Below are positions 48,363 through 60,638 of a stretch of DNA of 64,000 nt, one piece after another. The notes beneath the pieces are model-generated. The model was not told the origin of the DNA, ran no database searches, and saw only the letters and a list, made by a program, of their open reading frames with translations. Position numbers and translations under genes: made by a program. This DNA is from Sarcomyxa edulis. Its lineage: Eukaryota; Basidiomycota; Agaricomycetes; Agaricales; Mycenaceae. The first letter of the stretch is position 1, and every line of letters starts with the position of its first letter. The DNA lies in assembly GCA_009761415.1 (NCBI GenBank), contig QUOL01000001.1, positions 3,410,001 through 3,474,000 of the forward strand, given 5' to 3'.

Positions 48363-51300
48363 ATGGCTGTTCTCGCACCTCCAGATTGGCAATATCCACC
48401 TAGAGACCCTACAATGGACATACCATCTTCAAACTCTTCCCGTCAACGCTCTTCTCCAGCTAATGACTCCTCATCATCCAATCCTTCTTCAATCCAGCAG
48501 CAGCAACAATCTTCACAACAACCACAACAACCGCAGCAACAGTCATATCCATACCCAGTTCAGCAACAACAACCCCAGGGCGGTTGGACTCCTTCCATTG
48601 CAGCCCAACCATTCTACCCTTCCTTCTACCAAAATCATCTTCAGCAACCTCAACAGCCCCAACCTTATCCACTACACGCTCAACCTCAAATACCCCAACA
48701 GCCCGCATATTTCGATCCCGCAAATGCGCAGCTAGCGCAATGGGCTTACCAACAAATGATGTTCAACGCCCAACAAGGCTTCCCTCACCCTTCCCCACAG
48801 CAGCACCACTCACCACAACAGCAACAGCGAAACAACGTCAGCGGCCCACCCTCATCACAGGACTACTTTCAACAAAACCAGATCACGTCGGCTTTTAATT
48901 CTTTTCCTAGTGGTACACCCCCGCCCCACTCTAACAATGCCAGTGGGAACTTTTCTGGCGGTCATCGGCCCTTACCCACAGGAAGTGATACGCAGGGCGC
49001 ACAATACACCGGATTTCACCCATATCGTCGCCCAAGTCGCCAACCCGCACACTCCCAGGATGGAAGCGATTGGCGCTCGGGCGGCACCCCAACACCTCCT
49101 CAACCACCGTACTCACGTACGGATGCTTCAGGCTCCACTTCCTCTGTCAATTCCTCTTCAAGTCAACGCCAGCGAACGGACAGCAATCAAAGTACGCATA
49201 GCGCACAACATGTTCCTCACAGTTCATCGGGGGGATCGGGTCCAAGCAGTAACAGTGTCCGCAGTCGTACAGGCTCCCCGGCCGCCGTAGCTAGTAATGG
49301 ACGATCATCAAGTAATTCTTCGTCACCTGTCTCGACGAGCAGCTCGTCGAGGGTTCCTCCACCGCATCATCGAAACCTGTCTTCCTCCTCGTCGGGCTCA
49401 ACAGCCGGCCGGCCGAGCGTCTCGTCCTCCATCACGACTACATCCACTTCAACATTATCCTCAACCTCTTCTTCTTCGCCTACCACATCAAACTCTCCAG
49501 CCCTATCGCATACGATCCGACCAGCGCGCCCATCACCTTTATCACAAGGCAATTTCACAGCGTCGGAGAAACGAATGTCCCGAGATGATAGTGATCTAAT
49601 GCTCGACCCCACGCCGAGTGCGAATATGCTAAGAAGCGGTGGGCTCAAAGGCAGACTCCGGAGAGCCCTCTCGTTCAATGCTGCTCAGGCGTTGAAGGAA
49701 GAGGAAACAGATGACGACGAGTCGATAAAAGCTAGTGCACTTGCTAGTTCCAGTTCTAGTGCCGGCAAGTTGAAGGCGAAGCCAACGACATCGGCCTCGT
49801 CCATTGCTGGTCCAGAGGGTGCTGGGGACGATGCAGCCTCTACGGCGACTGTTCAGACGAAGAAAAAGGGACGAGCAGCATCGCTGTTCAATTCTCGGTT
49901 GAATGCCAGTACTGACAATATCTCACTCTCGTCGACTGTGTCGTCTGCCAGTGTGATGATCCGAAAACTCGGTGCGATGGGGAAGATCGCGAGACGGAAC
50001 TCGCTTGCAGGTATCACCTCACTGTTCAAAGACAAGAAGGACAAGGAGGATTCGGAGGGGAAAGATAAAGATAAAAAGGGAAAGAAAAAAGATAAGAAAG
50101 AGAAGAGTTCGAAGGGAGAGGCTAGTGAGGCCAGTGTTAGCCACGTCACGGCTGAGCTGGATAGGACCAGCAGTGGCGATTGGAATGCGGGGGCGGAGAT
50201 GAGTGGGTTGAGTCCTGCTGCGAAATTAGCGAGGCAGCACACTCTGAAAAGTAATGCTGAGGCGGCTGCTAGAGCGAAAGCGCAGCAGGAGGCTGCAGCT
50301 GCAGCCAAGGCTAATGGTAACGGCGGCGGTGTGCCTGCATGGGAGAAGAACACGACGACGAGGCAGGGCTCGGTGTCTCCCGTGAAAGGTACTTCGGGCG
50401 TCAGAGTAAACGAGGACGGGACGAGGGTGTTGGTGGAAGATGATGATGATCTCAGTGATGATGGACATTATGTCCAGAATCAGAGCTTCCATGCAGAGGG
50501 GTGGGATGATGATGATGATTGGGGTGGGGAGGCGGAGGAAGACGAAGATGTTACGATCAGAGTTGGCCTACAACGGGTCAGTGTTGATGAGGAGGCCGAG
50601 AGATACGGCGGAGACGATGCGGAAGCTTGGGCAGTGGACGTCAGAAGGAGTGTGGAGAAGAACAGGAAGCCGGCCAAAGGGATTCTCAAACGTATGTCCG
50701 TTCATTGCTCAAGGATCTGATATGTATTGACCCAACGACAAAGACGCAGGTACCTACGACCAACAATCCTACTTGGCAGACCAAACCAATGTCAATCGTG
50801 TGCGCTCCAACTCGTACAACTCTCACCCGCAGACAGAGTTGGGCCCACTAGCACGTATCCCATCTCCAGATCCAGACCATATCGATGGTCTGCACAGACA
50901 TCCTTCTCATTCATCGGCGCACTCCCCGGTTGTCCCCGCACCATCTATTCCCCCTCTTCCGTTCGAATCTTCTCTATCACCCCTCGGCGCCGGATTCGTT
51001 CTCGACTCTCCGACAAAAGAGCTCACGAACGCTCAAGCGCACGCCAACTCCCACAACATAAACCCTCTCGCTCCTCACCCACCTGAGAAGGCGAGCCCGT
51101 CATCCATCTTCCAGCATCCCAACCTCAACTCGTCTGCCCCTGCCTTGTCGACTGTCGGTTCCACTGGGCCGCCAACATTGACGCACAGAGCAGCAACAAC
51201 CCCGAGTAAACGATTAGCGTTTGCGAGTAATTTGTCTGTTTATGATACGTTCTCGGCGTCGGCGTATGATAGGAGAAGCGAGCCTGCGACGTGGAGTCGA

Positions 51301-51463
51301 CTGACTCCAGCGTTAGCTCAGAGGATCAAAGAAGAGCTAAATTCGTACAAGATGGAGGAGATGGAGGTGCATGCTGCTAGCCGTATTCAGTGAGTTCTTG
51401 AATCTAAGTCCTTCAGACTGGAGACTAACTGTGATTCTGCGCAGCACTCAATTCTTTGTTTGA
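48363..51463 (+). CDS. Bni4-like protein phosphatase 1-docking scaffold, 995 aa
   Basis: Three exons: 48363-50691, 50750-51389, 51445-51463. It is mostly disordered: Gln/Pro-rich (about residues 30-170), Ser-rich (240-420), Lys/Asp-rich blocks and an acidic stretch near 690-720. Two parts look conserved. An RVxF-like PP1 site lies in RLRRALSFNAAQ (about 432-443). The extreme C-terminus has VYDTFSASAYDRR, LTPALAQRIKEELNSYKMEEMEVH and HTQFF, resembling the tail of yeast Bni4/Afr1, which bring Glc7 phosphatase to the bud neck. The assignment rests on recalled similarity. The start is the first ATG of the frame. Confidence 0.68.
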
Positions 51464-53585
51464 ACCTTTTTTCTTTTTCTTATTTTTTTTTGGATTCGCA
51501 CCTGCACAATACACCATCATAAATCAACTCTATATTGCAAAAATACCTCATCATCTGATCCCCAATCCAATCCATGACTATTGCCTCCCCGCAACTACCG
51601 ACTCCTTCAACACTCGGATCAGATATCCTCGTCGTCAACCCGCCATTCTCCCAGCCCATATCAGCGTTTCCTTCAAGTATACCCCTCATGTGTAATAACT
51701 TATGGCGCATGGTGTAGACACACTACCACTGCGCCACTTCACGCTCCCTACTCTTTGCTATATCGTATCTGTACGCTAGCGCCGTACCTTACTCATCCCA
51801 CTCGTTTCAAATAACTTGGACGGACATTCACCCTTGCATCCAATATAACTCCCTCCCCCCCATTATCCATCGAACTAATCCTATTTCCACCCTCCTCCAC
51901 TGTTTAGTCTATCTTCCGATGCTTCTTTTCCTCTCCCATCTTCTTTGCCTGTCTGATCACGCCCAGTCATGTCTCGTTTCTTCTTTGCTCTCCGTTCTTA
52001 TCATCTGCCTTCAGTACCTTATTGTGGGTGTTGTTTGAAATACAGCCACTTTTCGTACTCGTGCTAGCACTTGCTACCGGACTCCTTAAAGTTAACATGG
52101 GTGGATAATGTTATTATATAGAGGGTCCAATTGTATGTGTATAGTCTTCATGGCGTTGTATAACGTCGTAAGAACTCATCATAGTAACAGGTGCGTTTAC
52201 TCGATATCAGGTTCAGTATCGTGTCCGCCATAGACGTTGTCAGTCGTCTCTCTACACGAACATGTCACATGAAACGAGACGAGCAAGTCTACTAAGTACT
52301 CTGGAGAACGGCATTGCGCGCTCAACACAACGGGCGGCGTCTACAGAGCGCCAATTGACGCCAGAGATATCGTGGCGGGTACTCCACAAGAGAATGAACC
52401 GTTCGAAGCATGCTGATCCCTGAAACTCATGCCGCCGCGAGTTCGAGAGATCCGTTGAAGCAACGTTGAAGAGTTGAGTGGCATCGCAGGCCGTCGGAAG
52501 CTTCAAGACAACGAGTACACATAATGGCGATTCAAAGTCCGCGGCCGTGAAACTTCGGAACAAGGGCCTTTGCTTGGCCTTTGTTTACCGTGACACTCAA
52601 CGATGTACCTGGGATTGAGTATGCCAGCTTCGCAATCACCGAGTACGTCTCGCGATGCGTAGGATTACCATGCTCGAGCTCCACTTCAAGTCGTCTTTTA
52701 GGGTGTTTTCTCGCAGCCACTACTTAGAAGACAACGCGTTCTCAAGTATCACAATGGGGCCTTTGACGTGCTGTTCATTTACCTCAGTGAGCCTCCCTTG
52801 ACTGTACAATACTTCTAGTCTTGCTCTCACCCTTCTGAACCTAGCCAAGAGTATGATCTTCACGCGTAGTATCCATCCAAGACAAATAGAACCCACCCGG
52901 ACACACGTTCTTGCATTCTCCTCGTGTGCGTATAAGCCCTATGTTGGAGTATCGCGAAGAAGAGAACGTCTTGCTTGTATTAACGCACGGTAATACAGGG
53001 CTTAGATTGGAAGAAGCCCCATATTGCCGAAGTTGGCCGTGGACACAGTGGAATATCCGTCTATACTTTCTCAGAATGGAAGTATACCAGATCAACGTGG
53101 TAAGGACACCCAGAGATGTCCAAGCTGGAAGATTCGTCCGCACTTCGGGTATGATACTCTCTTGTACGATTCACATTCCGAAAACCCTCACCAAGTCCAC
53201 GCGTAATCCGGTAAGTCCTGGACAGCAAACAAAGATTACCCCGTTTCCCGTAATTATAGTTACAGAAGCTATGGGGTGCCCACATTCTTCCAGGGAGTGG
53301 ATGTAGCTTCATTTTCCATTTGAAAAGCACAAACCCGATGACCCACCATCCTTATACAGATTATCTTGGAAAACATCTTGCTGAAGGCTCTTTCTACTCA
53401 AGAAGCAGCCTTTGCATACGATGGAGCTTCAATAGAACGATGGTAAGCCTAACACCTCAGGCTCGATGGAATCACTGAGCAGATACGAGCTACGCTTTGG
53501 GGCTGGAATCGTGACCGAGAAAACTCGTCATATCTGTCTGGATAGACAAGGTGATACCGTCAACATTCTGAGACGAACGAATCGC
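51464..53585. other. Gene-poor interval, 2.1 kb
   Basis: The first 700 bp are the C/T-rich 3' region of the Bni4-like gene. At 52500-52650 is a piece with weak similarity to 61146-61300. The open frames on both strands at 52911-53330 mirror each other and have no domain. No gene called. Confidence 0.45.
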
Positions 53586-53592
53586 TATAAAG
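53586..53592 (+). promoter_or_regulatory. TATA box upstream of secreted protein 1
   Basis: TATAAAG, 193 bp upstream of the start codon. A GTAAGT donor at 53642 and acceptors before the ATG suggest an intron in the 5' leader, which explains the distance. The paralogue at 60348 has the same layout. Confidence 0.5.
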
Positions 53593-53778
53593 TCGAAGGA
53601 CTATGGACTCATTTCCTTCATCCAACTATCGGCCCGCATTGGTAAGTCTCTTTACTCTCGCCTATCATGCCGTTCCCATCTTCATTGAATTCACCCAGTC
53701 ACATAGTCCTTACCAACACCGTAGGTGCTACTTTCATTCCCGTTTCTCTTGCGCTAATTATCGTTTAGAGCATCAACA

Positions 53779-54027
53779 ATGCAGTACCTTTCGGTCTTTC
53801 GTGCTATCATCGTCTTGGCCGCCTTGACTCAGGCCAGCGCCGTTGTCTGCGGATGTTACACTCCCAACAGCAAGATGGACGTACAGGCCAGCGAGACCTG
53901 CTGCTCGGGCACCGGTCGCCCTTGGTCGAAGAAGGGATGCCATTTAACGGAAGATCAGAGGATCTATAAGCAGATGATGAGATGCTGTAGCTATGCTGAT
54001 TTGATGATGGGGTGCCTCCTTGATTAA
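53779..54027 (+). CDS. Small secreted cysteine-rich protein 1, 82 aa
   Basis: Single coding exon. Signal peptide MQYLSVFRAIIVLAALTQASA, then a 61-residue mature protein with eight Cys in the order C-x-C, CC, C, CC, C (CGC at the start, ETCCSGTG, GCHLT, RCCSYADLMMGC). The paralogue at 60348-60638 shares the spacing and the signal peptide style. Such proteins are abundant in mushroom secretomes and some act at host or wall surfaces, but no function can be read from this sequence. It is not a hydrophobin: the eight Cys do not follow the C-CC-C-C-CC-C order. A TATA box and leader intron sit upstream. Confidence 0.8.
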   Translation: MQYLSVFRAIIVLAALTQASAVVCGCYTPNSKMDVQASETCCSGTGRPWSKKGCHLTEDQRIYKQMMRCCSYADLMMGCLLD

Positions 54028-54596
54028 GAGGAGTGAAGGGTGCGTGGTTTCTCCGTCGTAGCCTGGGGTGCGTTTGAGCACTTACATCGTGTTCATGATC
54101 TTAGGAACACCAAATATTCCCCTTCAAGCTCGTTCCTTCTCTCCCAAGTACGTGGTTTTATCCTCTACTGGGAGTATATTGCACTGATGTATCATCTAAT
54201 GGTACCTCAAGTGATACTTTGTTGATTCATTAGCTACTAAAATCATTCAAAAAACATGTTCAATCTGTTTCTTGCATTCTCTACCTGAAATACGAACTTT
54301 TATATGTTGACTTGTCAATACTCAGAACTTGAGTGGGATATTGAGCTAACATAGTACTTCAGCCGCGTGTCGTATCTCAGTGATGAAAAGACGCGTGGCT
54401 GGAAGTGGACTACGCAGTTCGACGCGGAGGCTTCAAGAGGAGTACATTGTACGATTCAAGAAATTCATATCTACCACGAATTGGCAAGGTATGTAGAATT
54501 ACATTTTTACGAGGAGGAAAGAACTAGTAGGGCGAAGGCCTAAGATCAAGATGTAGAAAATTGAGCATGAGATGGGATATACCACGGTTGAAGCAA
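54028..54596. other. Intergenic between convergent secreted protein 1 and dioxygenase
   Basis: 3' regions only. I looked here for a cytochrome P450 continuation of the dioxygenase and found none. Confidence 0.55.
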
Positions 54597-57368
54597 TCAA
54601 GCATCTGCAGGCCTTTGGAAATCCCAAGGGTTGGAGGGATCTGCTGGAAGGGTTGCAAGGGTCTCCATGAACGAAGGAACACACATAGGGAACCATGAAT
54701 AGATGCTGTTACGCGGGAAATGGTCAGGCAAAAGACGGAAAAAAAGCTTGTGGACTGTGATATATACGTCAGCTCAGTAAACTGTGACTCGAAACTGAGA
54801 CATCACTCACTATGACCACCAAAAGCCTTGCTCGGGTAGTGCCGTCGGATGTCGTCCAGACCCCAGCTAGTAAGGTTCTGGACTAGAAAGTATGAGAAAG
54901 TACAAGGGTATCAACATATGACAAGAATATAAGGAAGGCAAAATACAAACCAGTGCGCCCTGAAGTGAGGAATCTATCACCGCGGAGCTAAAAAGACGCA
55001 ATCAATCTCAAACGACAAATCTGATATCTCTCACTTGAGCGTACCAGCGCGATTGCATCAAACAATAACCCGCTTCTCATGGTACTAGGTCTCAACGGGT
55101 GGTAGAATTTGGATTGCGGAAATCCATCACCGGCATTGCCTTCTGCATGCAAACCTACATTATGATCGTGAGTATGCGACCGAAGCTCCAAGATATATGT
55201 TGGACATGCCAGGATACAACTCTAGATTGTCAATGTGGTGGTAGAGCTTTTCAGCCGCGCTCGCGATCTCCGGATTAGCGTTCCACTCGAGGAAGGACTC
55301 GTGAGCTTCGGATTTGCGGGTATCATAAGACTCGATGAAAGGCAATTTGTATGGAAAGACTCACGCGGATGACCGAGATAAACACGGAACTCGTTGAGAG
55401 TGCACATGCTAGTTGATATAAATGAGATAGTAGACAAGGGCAGATCCGATGTGGAATGAAAGGACTGACCTCCACTGTCTAGCCTGTCTGATACCCGCAA
55501 GATCAACTTCTTTGAGAATCTCGGGTGTGCCTTGAGCCCGGAAAAAACCAGCAGATGATTCGGTAGCGTCGTGAATGATCTTCGCGAGGTCAGAATCGTT
55601 GAAGGCGCCATCTTTTCCACGCTTCAAACCAGCAAATGTACGGTGCTTGGGATGATCGACTTTAGGCGGTGGTGGGGCAGAGCGCTACAAACCGTCGCGA
55701 AATTGAGCACAACAGATCGAATAAAAAAAGAAACTCACTGTTTCTTCGACCCATTTAACATCCTCTTGACTAGACATACAGCGATTGTTATTACGAAATT
55801 TAGTTATAAGATATGATTCATCACTCACCTGAGGGTTGCATGCCAGCGGTACAATGTATTGAATTCAATCGACAAGAGGTTCCCTTCTCCACGCCCAGCT
55901 GCTGGGCCAGGATTGTTCGGAAGCGGGATGACCTGAGAGAAAAATTAGCGCAAGTAGGCGTGAGTATTCGAGTGATACACGTACATCGAACGGTTCGGCA
56001 TTACCGGGCCATCCACCGCCGTTCTTGGGTACACCCATGACGCCTCCGACATAGTCGGTGATAACTATGTTGACAAAGTGGAAGCAGCTGTTGGAAGACA
56101 AGTTAGCGCTCATTAAGATGACTTTGAACAATATTTCTATTCACTTTATGAGACGCGCGGTTTGGAAAAGCTCTTCGTCCTGTTTGGCCTTGAGAGTACA
56201 ATTTTTGGGAGGCGGGTCCGACCACCTCTCAGGCTCGCTCTTCAGAAGGGCATTGGCAATGTACTAGATATATTAGATAAGTCAAAGTGTTATGCAAAAG
56301 ACTGGAAAGGACTTGCGTTGTGGTTCCTGTTGAACACGACGAGCAATGCGGCCGCTGCAGGGGGCAACTGGACAACACGATCATCGGAAAAGCAATCCAC
56401 AAAAAGAAGGCCACGACCCAGAGTCGAGTTCCGCACGAGATCCTGCTCAGCCTGATTATCACCATACAAGGGAGCAAGATCAAAATACGAAGACGTGTTG
56501 TTCACCGGGATGTGCTTTCCAAGGGGGTGGCTGCGATCCGTATTGAAGATCGAGTGAATGACAAGGGTTCCAAACGCGAAGGTAAGAGAGCTAAGACCAT
56601 CAGGGTTCAGTGGCGCCTTTGAGAAGAATCAAGCAGTTAGCAGACAATAAATGTACACGAGAGGATAAGGACAAACATATTCCACTCCTTCTGGAGAACG
56701 ACGCCGCTGCATCAATTGTTCGAATACAACGGATGGATCAGGTGGCGACGCCATTTGTGGTGTGTTCCTTGGAACCGATCGTGCGTAAGGCATTCCAGCA
56801 CTTCCAAGTTTGTCTGTACCGTCTGCGGAGCGCCAATCGATACCAGCCATGTTCTTGGGCGGGTATTCCATAGTATTGTACAGAGTGGCCACGACTTTGT
56901 CGCTAAAAAGTTATGTTAGATTGCCCGCCAAAAACATCAAAGATCTAATCTCACTTCAAGGGCCGAAACATGTCGTCCTCCAAGATTGTACTTAGGCTTG
57001 TAAGCATAATCATCGTAGTCGTGATCTTTGTATGAATGTAAATATAGTGCCAATTATTCTGTGTATTTCTGGATGCTCACCGCTAATTGGCCACCGAGAT
57101 CGGGGCTCATTATCAAGTCGAAGAAGGTACGTATGGTAGCAGCCTAAATTCAACGGCCACGTTAGATGTTTTTTGTTGACGAATGAACCACGCATACTAG
57201 TTCCGAAGAAGTATCGAGACTGGGAGTGGTGTCAATCCCGCGAAGCGTTCCATTGAGAATGCGGAGGGCTCCACGCTGTTGTTCTAGAGTATTTGATGTC
57301 AATACTTATTGGGGGACACGACAAAAAAGTTCTGAGGGCACACCTGAGAGGCTGATGGGCGAAGGCAT
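54597..57368 (-). CDS. Fatty-acid dioxygenase (Ppo/linoleate diol synthase heme-peroxidase domain), no P450 part
   Basis: Start at 57368 (MPSPISLS), stop at 54597, roughly 14 exons. The peroxidase part matches psi-producing oxygenases: YNTMEYPPKNMAGIDWRSADG, the distal-His segment LVIHSIF, SSYFDLAPLYGDNQ, LPPAAAALLVVFNRNHN-YIA, the catalytic Tyr and proximal His in LYRWHATLR, then NEFRVYLGHP, HHIDNLELYPG and KLFFRLLPDHFPRN. Linoleate dioxygenases of this kind make hydroperoxide signals that affect sporulation. The C-terminal P450 half is absent: the frame ends NPWDFQRPADA. Two introns use GC donors (56264-56316, GCAAGT; 55155-55209, GCATGT). It lies between two secreted-protein paralogues. 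Confidence 0.85.
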
Positions 57369-60144
57369 TGTAGGTAGATAATGTTATGGGTTTTTCCAGG
57401 GTGCCTTTAAAGGTCTGAGGGAGTCTCCAGATGTCCTTCTGAGCCGTGCTTACACCAACAAATAAGCCAGGTTCTTATCGATCGCATCTGCAGGTGACTG
57501 GACATAATAATCAATTAGAGATTATTGAGGACAGGCGGTGTGTAGATACCATGTGGACCGACTCGAAGACTAAGTATACTGATGATCAAGTCAATTGCCA
57601 TCTGAAAGTATAGAGGACATCAAAGTAAGGATGCAAATTTCGAGAAGATTCTGGTGTCCTTACTTGGGCTGGAGATTGGAGAGCCCCGGTGGAAACATGA
57701 TCAAGATCCTCGAAGTAATCAGCGCTTCAGACCCCAGTTCGGTCGAAGAAGAGCCGAGAAAGAGTTGACCTGGCGGACGGAGACTCCGCTCAAAGCTGCA
57801 AATCTAATCAGAAGCTTCAAGACGACAAGTCAAATTGTCTCTACTGGAAAAATCATGAAAACTGTCACGGACGCAAGGACAACTTGAGGCAGGGCGCACC
57901 GCCGTGGAATTGAGGCAAGGAATCTCCTATGCATGTCGTTATGCTTTGCTCTTTGGATATCAGCACGGTTCCATGTTTAGTTGTCATCTTCTCTCCCCGC
58001 CTTCGCTGATCTTTTGGCATCACGGCAGTCATTTGAGCCCGACAGAACCTCTCAGAAGTTATATATCTGAGCTTCGGGTTACGTGACACGCATCCAGAGC
58101 TTCCTGCTCAAATCCGTGCGCAGCGGCACTTACACAGACGACCATATCTCTTCTGCAAGATTAATGACGCCGAGTAATACGGTATAAGTACCTTGTAGGA
58201 TGATTTTCCGGTCACCCTCTGAGCATCTTTCGAGTGTCGGCCCCACACTGATCTACTAGTATCAGCCTGGGGATTCTGGATATTGTCAGTGTTTAGACCC
58301 ACAGTGGCCATATCAATCGTGAAGTTCCGACATTGTTATAGAGAATCCGAAGAAAGTGTAAGGCAAGGGTAAGGTTTAAGAAGCAGGAAAAACCGAATTT
58401 AAACTTCAAGCTTCAAGGCAACAACCATACACATGTACAGACCGAGGCGGGGGGCGATCACCGACCTACTGTAACAGTGACTAGATTTGGACTACTTAGA
58501 TCGTACGGCATGCCTCATCGATATAGCATCTGCCACTCATAGCAATACGGGGCAAGTATTCCCAGAAATTGAGGTACGTGGCCTTGGAACATATCTTTTA
58601 GTGCTTACGGGGTGAACTCCAGTCTCCATCGATGTTTACCAGATCTTTGACAGGCTCTTGCGATTGCTTTGATGCCTAGACGAGCCTAGAGCATCGTGCT
58701 TCTACGAGCAACCACTTCTTTGTCGCAAAATCTAGAAGGCTGGATAATATTTTCCAGGACACGAGATAATTTTCTGCACACATTTCGACTCTTAGCTCGA
58801 GGAGCCAGGATACGCTGCAGAACAGTCTGGGTGCCAGCGTGATGCTCTCCGTGATATCGATTTTGGCAAATTAAATCCGCCATGCGCGAGATCCTTGTAG
58901 AATCGAACGGCTTTCACGTCGTCTCAGTGTCGTCTCGGGGTTTGCAGTGGGTTTGACGGTGGACCGTTGATCTTCTTCTGTGAGCCGTCTGTCTAATGAT
59001 TCCCTACACCTGCTGATATACTCACGAAGGCGATAATACGTCCTCGTGCATTCACGCAGACGAAAAGACCAGACTCATACTCGAGGAAAGCGAACGTCAG
59101 TCATGCACATCCTATCAGCATCGCGAAGAAAGGAAGGGCATATTATAGCTGCGCTACTCTACAAGTTCCATTGCCTCAGACGAGTTCTGCTCCTCGGAAA
59201 TCTCTAGATCTCGGGGCTATCGCTATGCTATGCATTGCACTGATTAGCGATGGCCCCTCGAGGAGACGGTCAGTGGTTACATGAACGTTGTACGTCCTGA
59301 GGCCTGAGATTCAAGGATCAGCGTCGCCCTGTTGGTATTTCTCAGAGATTTCGAAACTGAAAGGTTCTCAGGTACGTCCTAAGCTTTTCAATGTCCCTAC
59401 ACAGTACTGTGCTGATGGACTTGTAGATGCAATGCTTTGATTCAAGGCCTGAATATTCGAGCTCGTGTAGCTCGATGAGTGATTTTCTTGATTAAGAAAA
59501 CAGACTGAATGAATTGGTCTCGTATTATAGTGTTGTAGCGGTGCTTATACGATGCCTACCGTCATGTAATGAACGGCAACTCATTTTTTCGTTCGCGCTC
59601 AATGCGCAGCAGTCGTAAATGGTGCCTCTATAATACCATCAGACGGGTAACGCGCTTACCGTCAACGAGTCGGTAGTTTCGAAGGCCGGGACCCTTCCTT
59701 CTCCTTCCAAATCGACTCTGCAAGCCTAGGATGACAGTATAGATGTAAGTTCTCCTTATGACCATATGTCTCCATCGTTCATGATCTTGATTCCTTGTGA
59801 CGCACGTTCACCTCAACTCCTATTCACCCCAATACAATATCTTGTAGACGAACTCTCGTTGACGGCTTCGGGAACGAAGATGCAGGCCTTGCATAATGGA
59901 GTCTCCAAACCGAAAAGAAATGTCTCTATCTCTTGACGTCTAGATACCACGGTAGCTGTATTCCTAAAGACGGCCGTATCACCTTAGAACACTCTCACGG
60001 ATCTGTTGCTCTCATTGCTATATATTCATCAGGAGGTCTTATAGAACCATCGTACAATTGAAAATTACTCGGTGGACCTCGGAGATCCTGACCTCGAGCC
60101 AGAGAGAATGCGGTGCCGCTCACTGGATAAGGCGAGCGCAAAAA
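57369..60144. other. Gene-poor interval, 2.8 kb
   Basis: Upstream of the dioxygenase there may be leader exons at 57540-57600, not supported. The rest has short frames in all phases and no domain, tRNA or transposon ends. Confidence 0.5.
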
Positions 60145-60152
60145 TATAAATA
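60145..60152 (+). promoter_or_regulatory. TATA box upstream of secreted protein 2
   Basis: TATAAATA, 203 bp before the ATG. A GTAAGT donor at 60200 and a TTGTAG acceptor ending at 60338 suggest one or two leader introns, as at the paralogue. Confidence 0.5.
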
Positions 60153-60347
60153 CAAGGCTGATGAACCCGGTCTCTTCATCGACTATCAGCTCAACCTCGG
60201 TAAGTTCCCCACTCTCGCCCGTCGATGCACTACCTTTTTCTGACTTCCTCTCTACTCATCTACTCTGTCCCAGTTATCAACACTGTCAGTAGCACCTTCG
60301 GCATTCACTCTTCATTCCTCTTGCTGACCAATTTGTAGAACATCGAT

Positions 60348-60638
60348 ATGCAATTCCCCTCTGTCCTCCGCGCTGTTGTCGTTTTGGCTGTGTTGGCTCA
60401 AGCCAATGCAAACTTCTGCACTTGTCGCATCGCAGGAAACCCAAATACTCCCATCTCTAGGGCCTGCTGCACGCGCATCGGTCAGCCCATCCTCCCCGGC
60501 GGTATCTGCGATTTAGGCATTGTTAGCGTCAAGGAGTATCAGTTTGGGCAATGCTGCCGATCGCTTAGTGCTTTTCCTTTCTGCTCTCGGTCTTCCTCTG
60601 CGCAACTTGAAGACCAGGTTGCTGTAACTGAGGACTGA
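60348..60638 (+). CDS. Small secreted cysteine-rich protein 2, 96 aa
   Basis: Single coding exon. Signal peptide MQFPSVLRAVVVLAVLAQANA, then a mature protein with Cys order C-x-C, CC, C, CC, C: CTC, ACCTRIG, GICDLG, QCCRSL, FC. The spacings (13, 11, 14 and 7) nearly match protein 1 (82 aa), so the two are paralogues. This one has an extra 15-residue acidic tail. The function is unknown; secretion is predicted from the signal peptide. Confidence 0.8.
   Translation: MQFPSVLRAVVVLAVLAQANANFCTCRIAGNPNTPISRACCTRIGQPILPGGICDLGIVSVKEYQFGQCCRSLSAFPFCSRSSSAQLEDQVAVTED

Noticed and set aside
52911..53330. Opposed open frames of about 100-130 codons
   Set aside because: Both strands are open over the same span, no domain, no start context and no splice partners.
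53779..60638. Hydrophobin pair
   Set aside because: Eight Cys, but the order C-x-C, CC, C, CC, C does not match the hydrophobin pattern.
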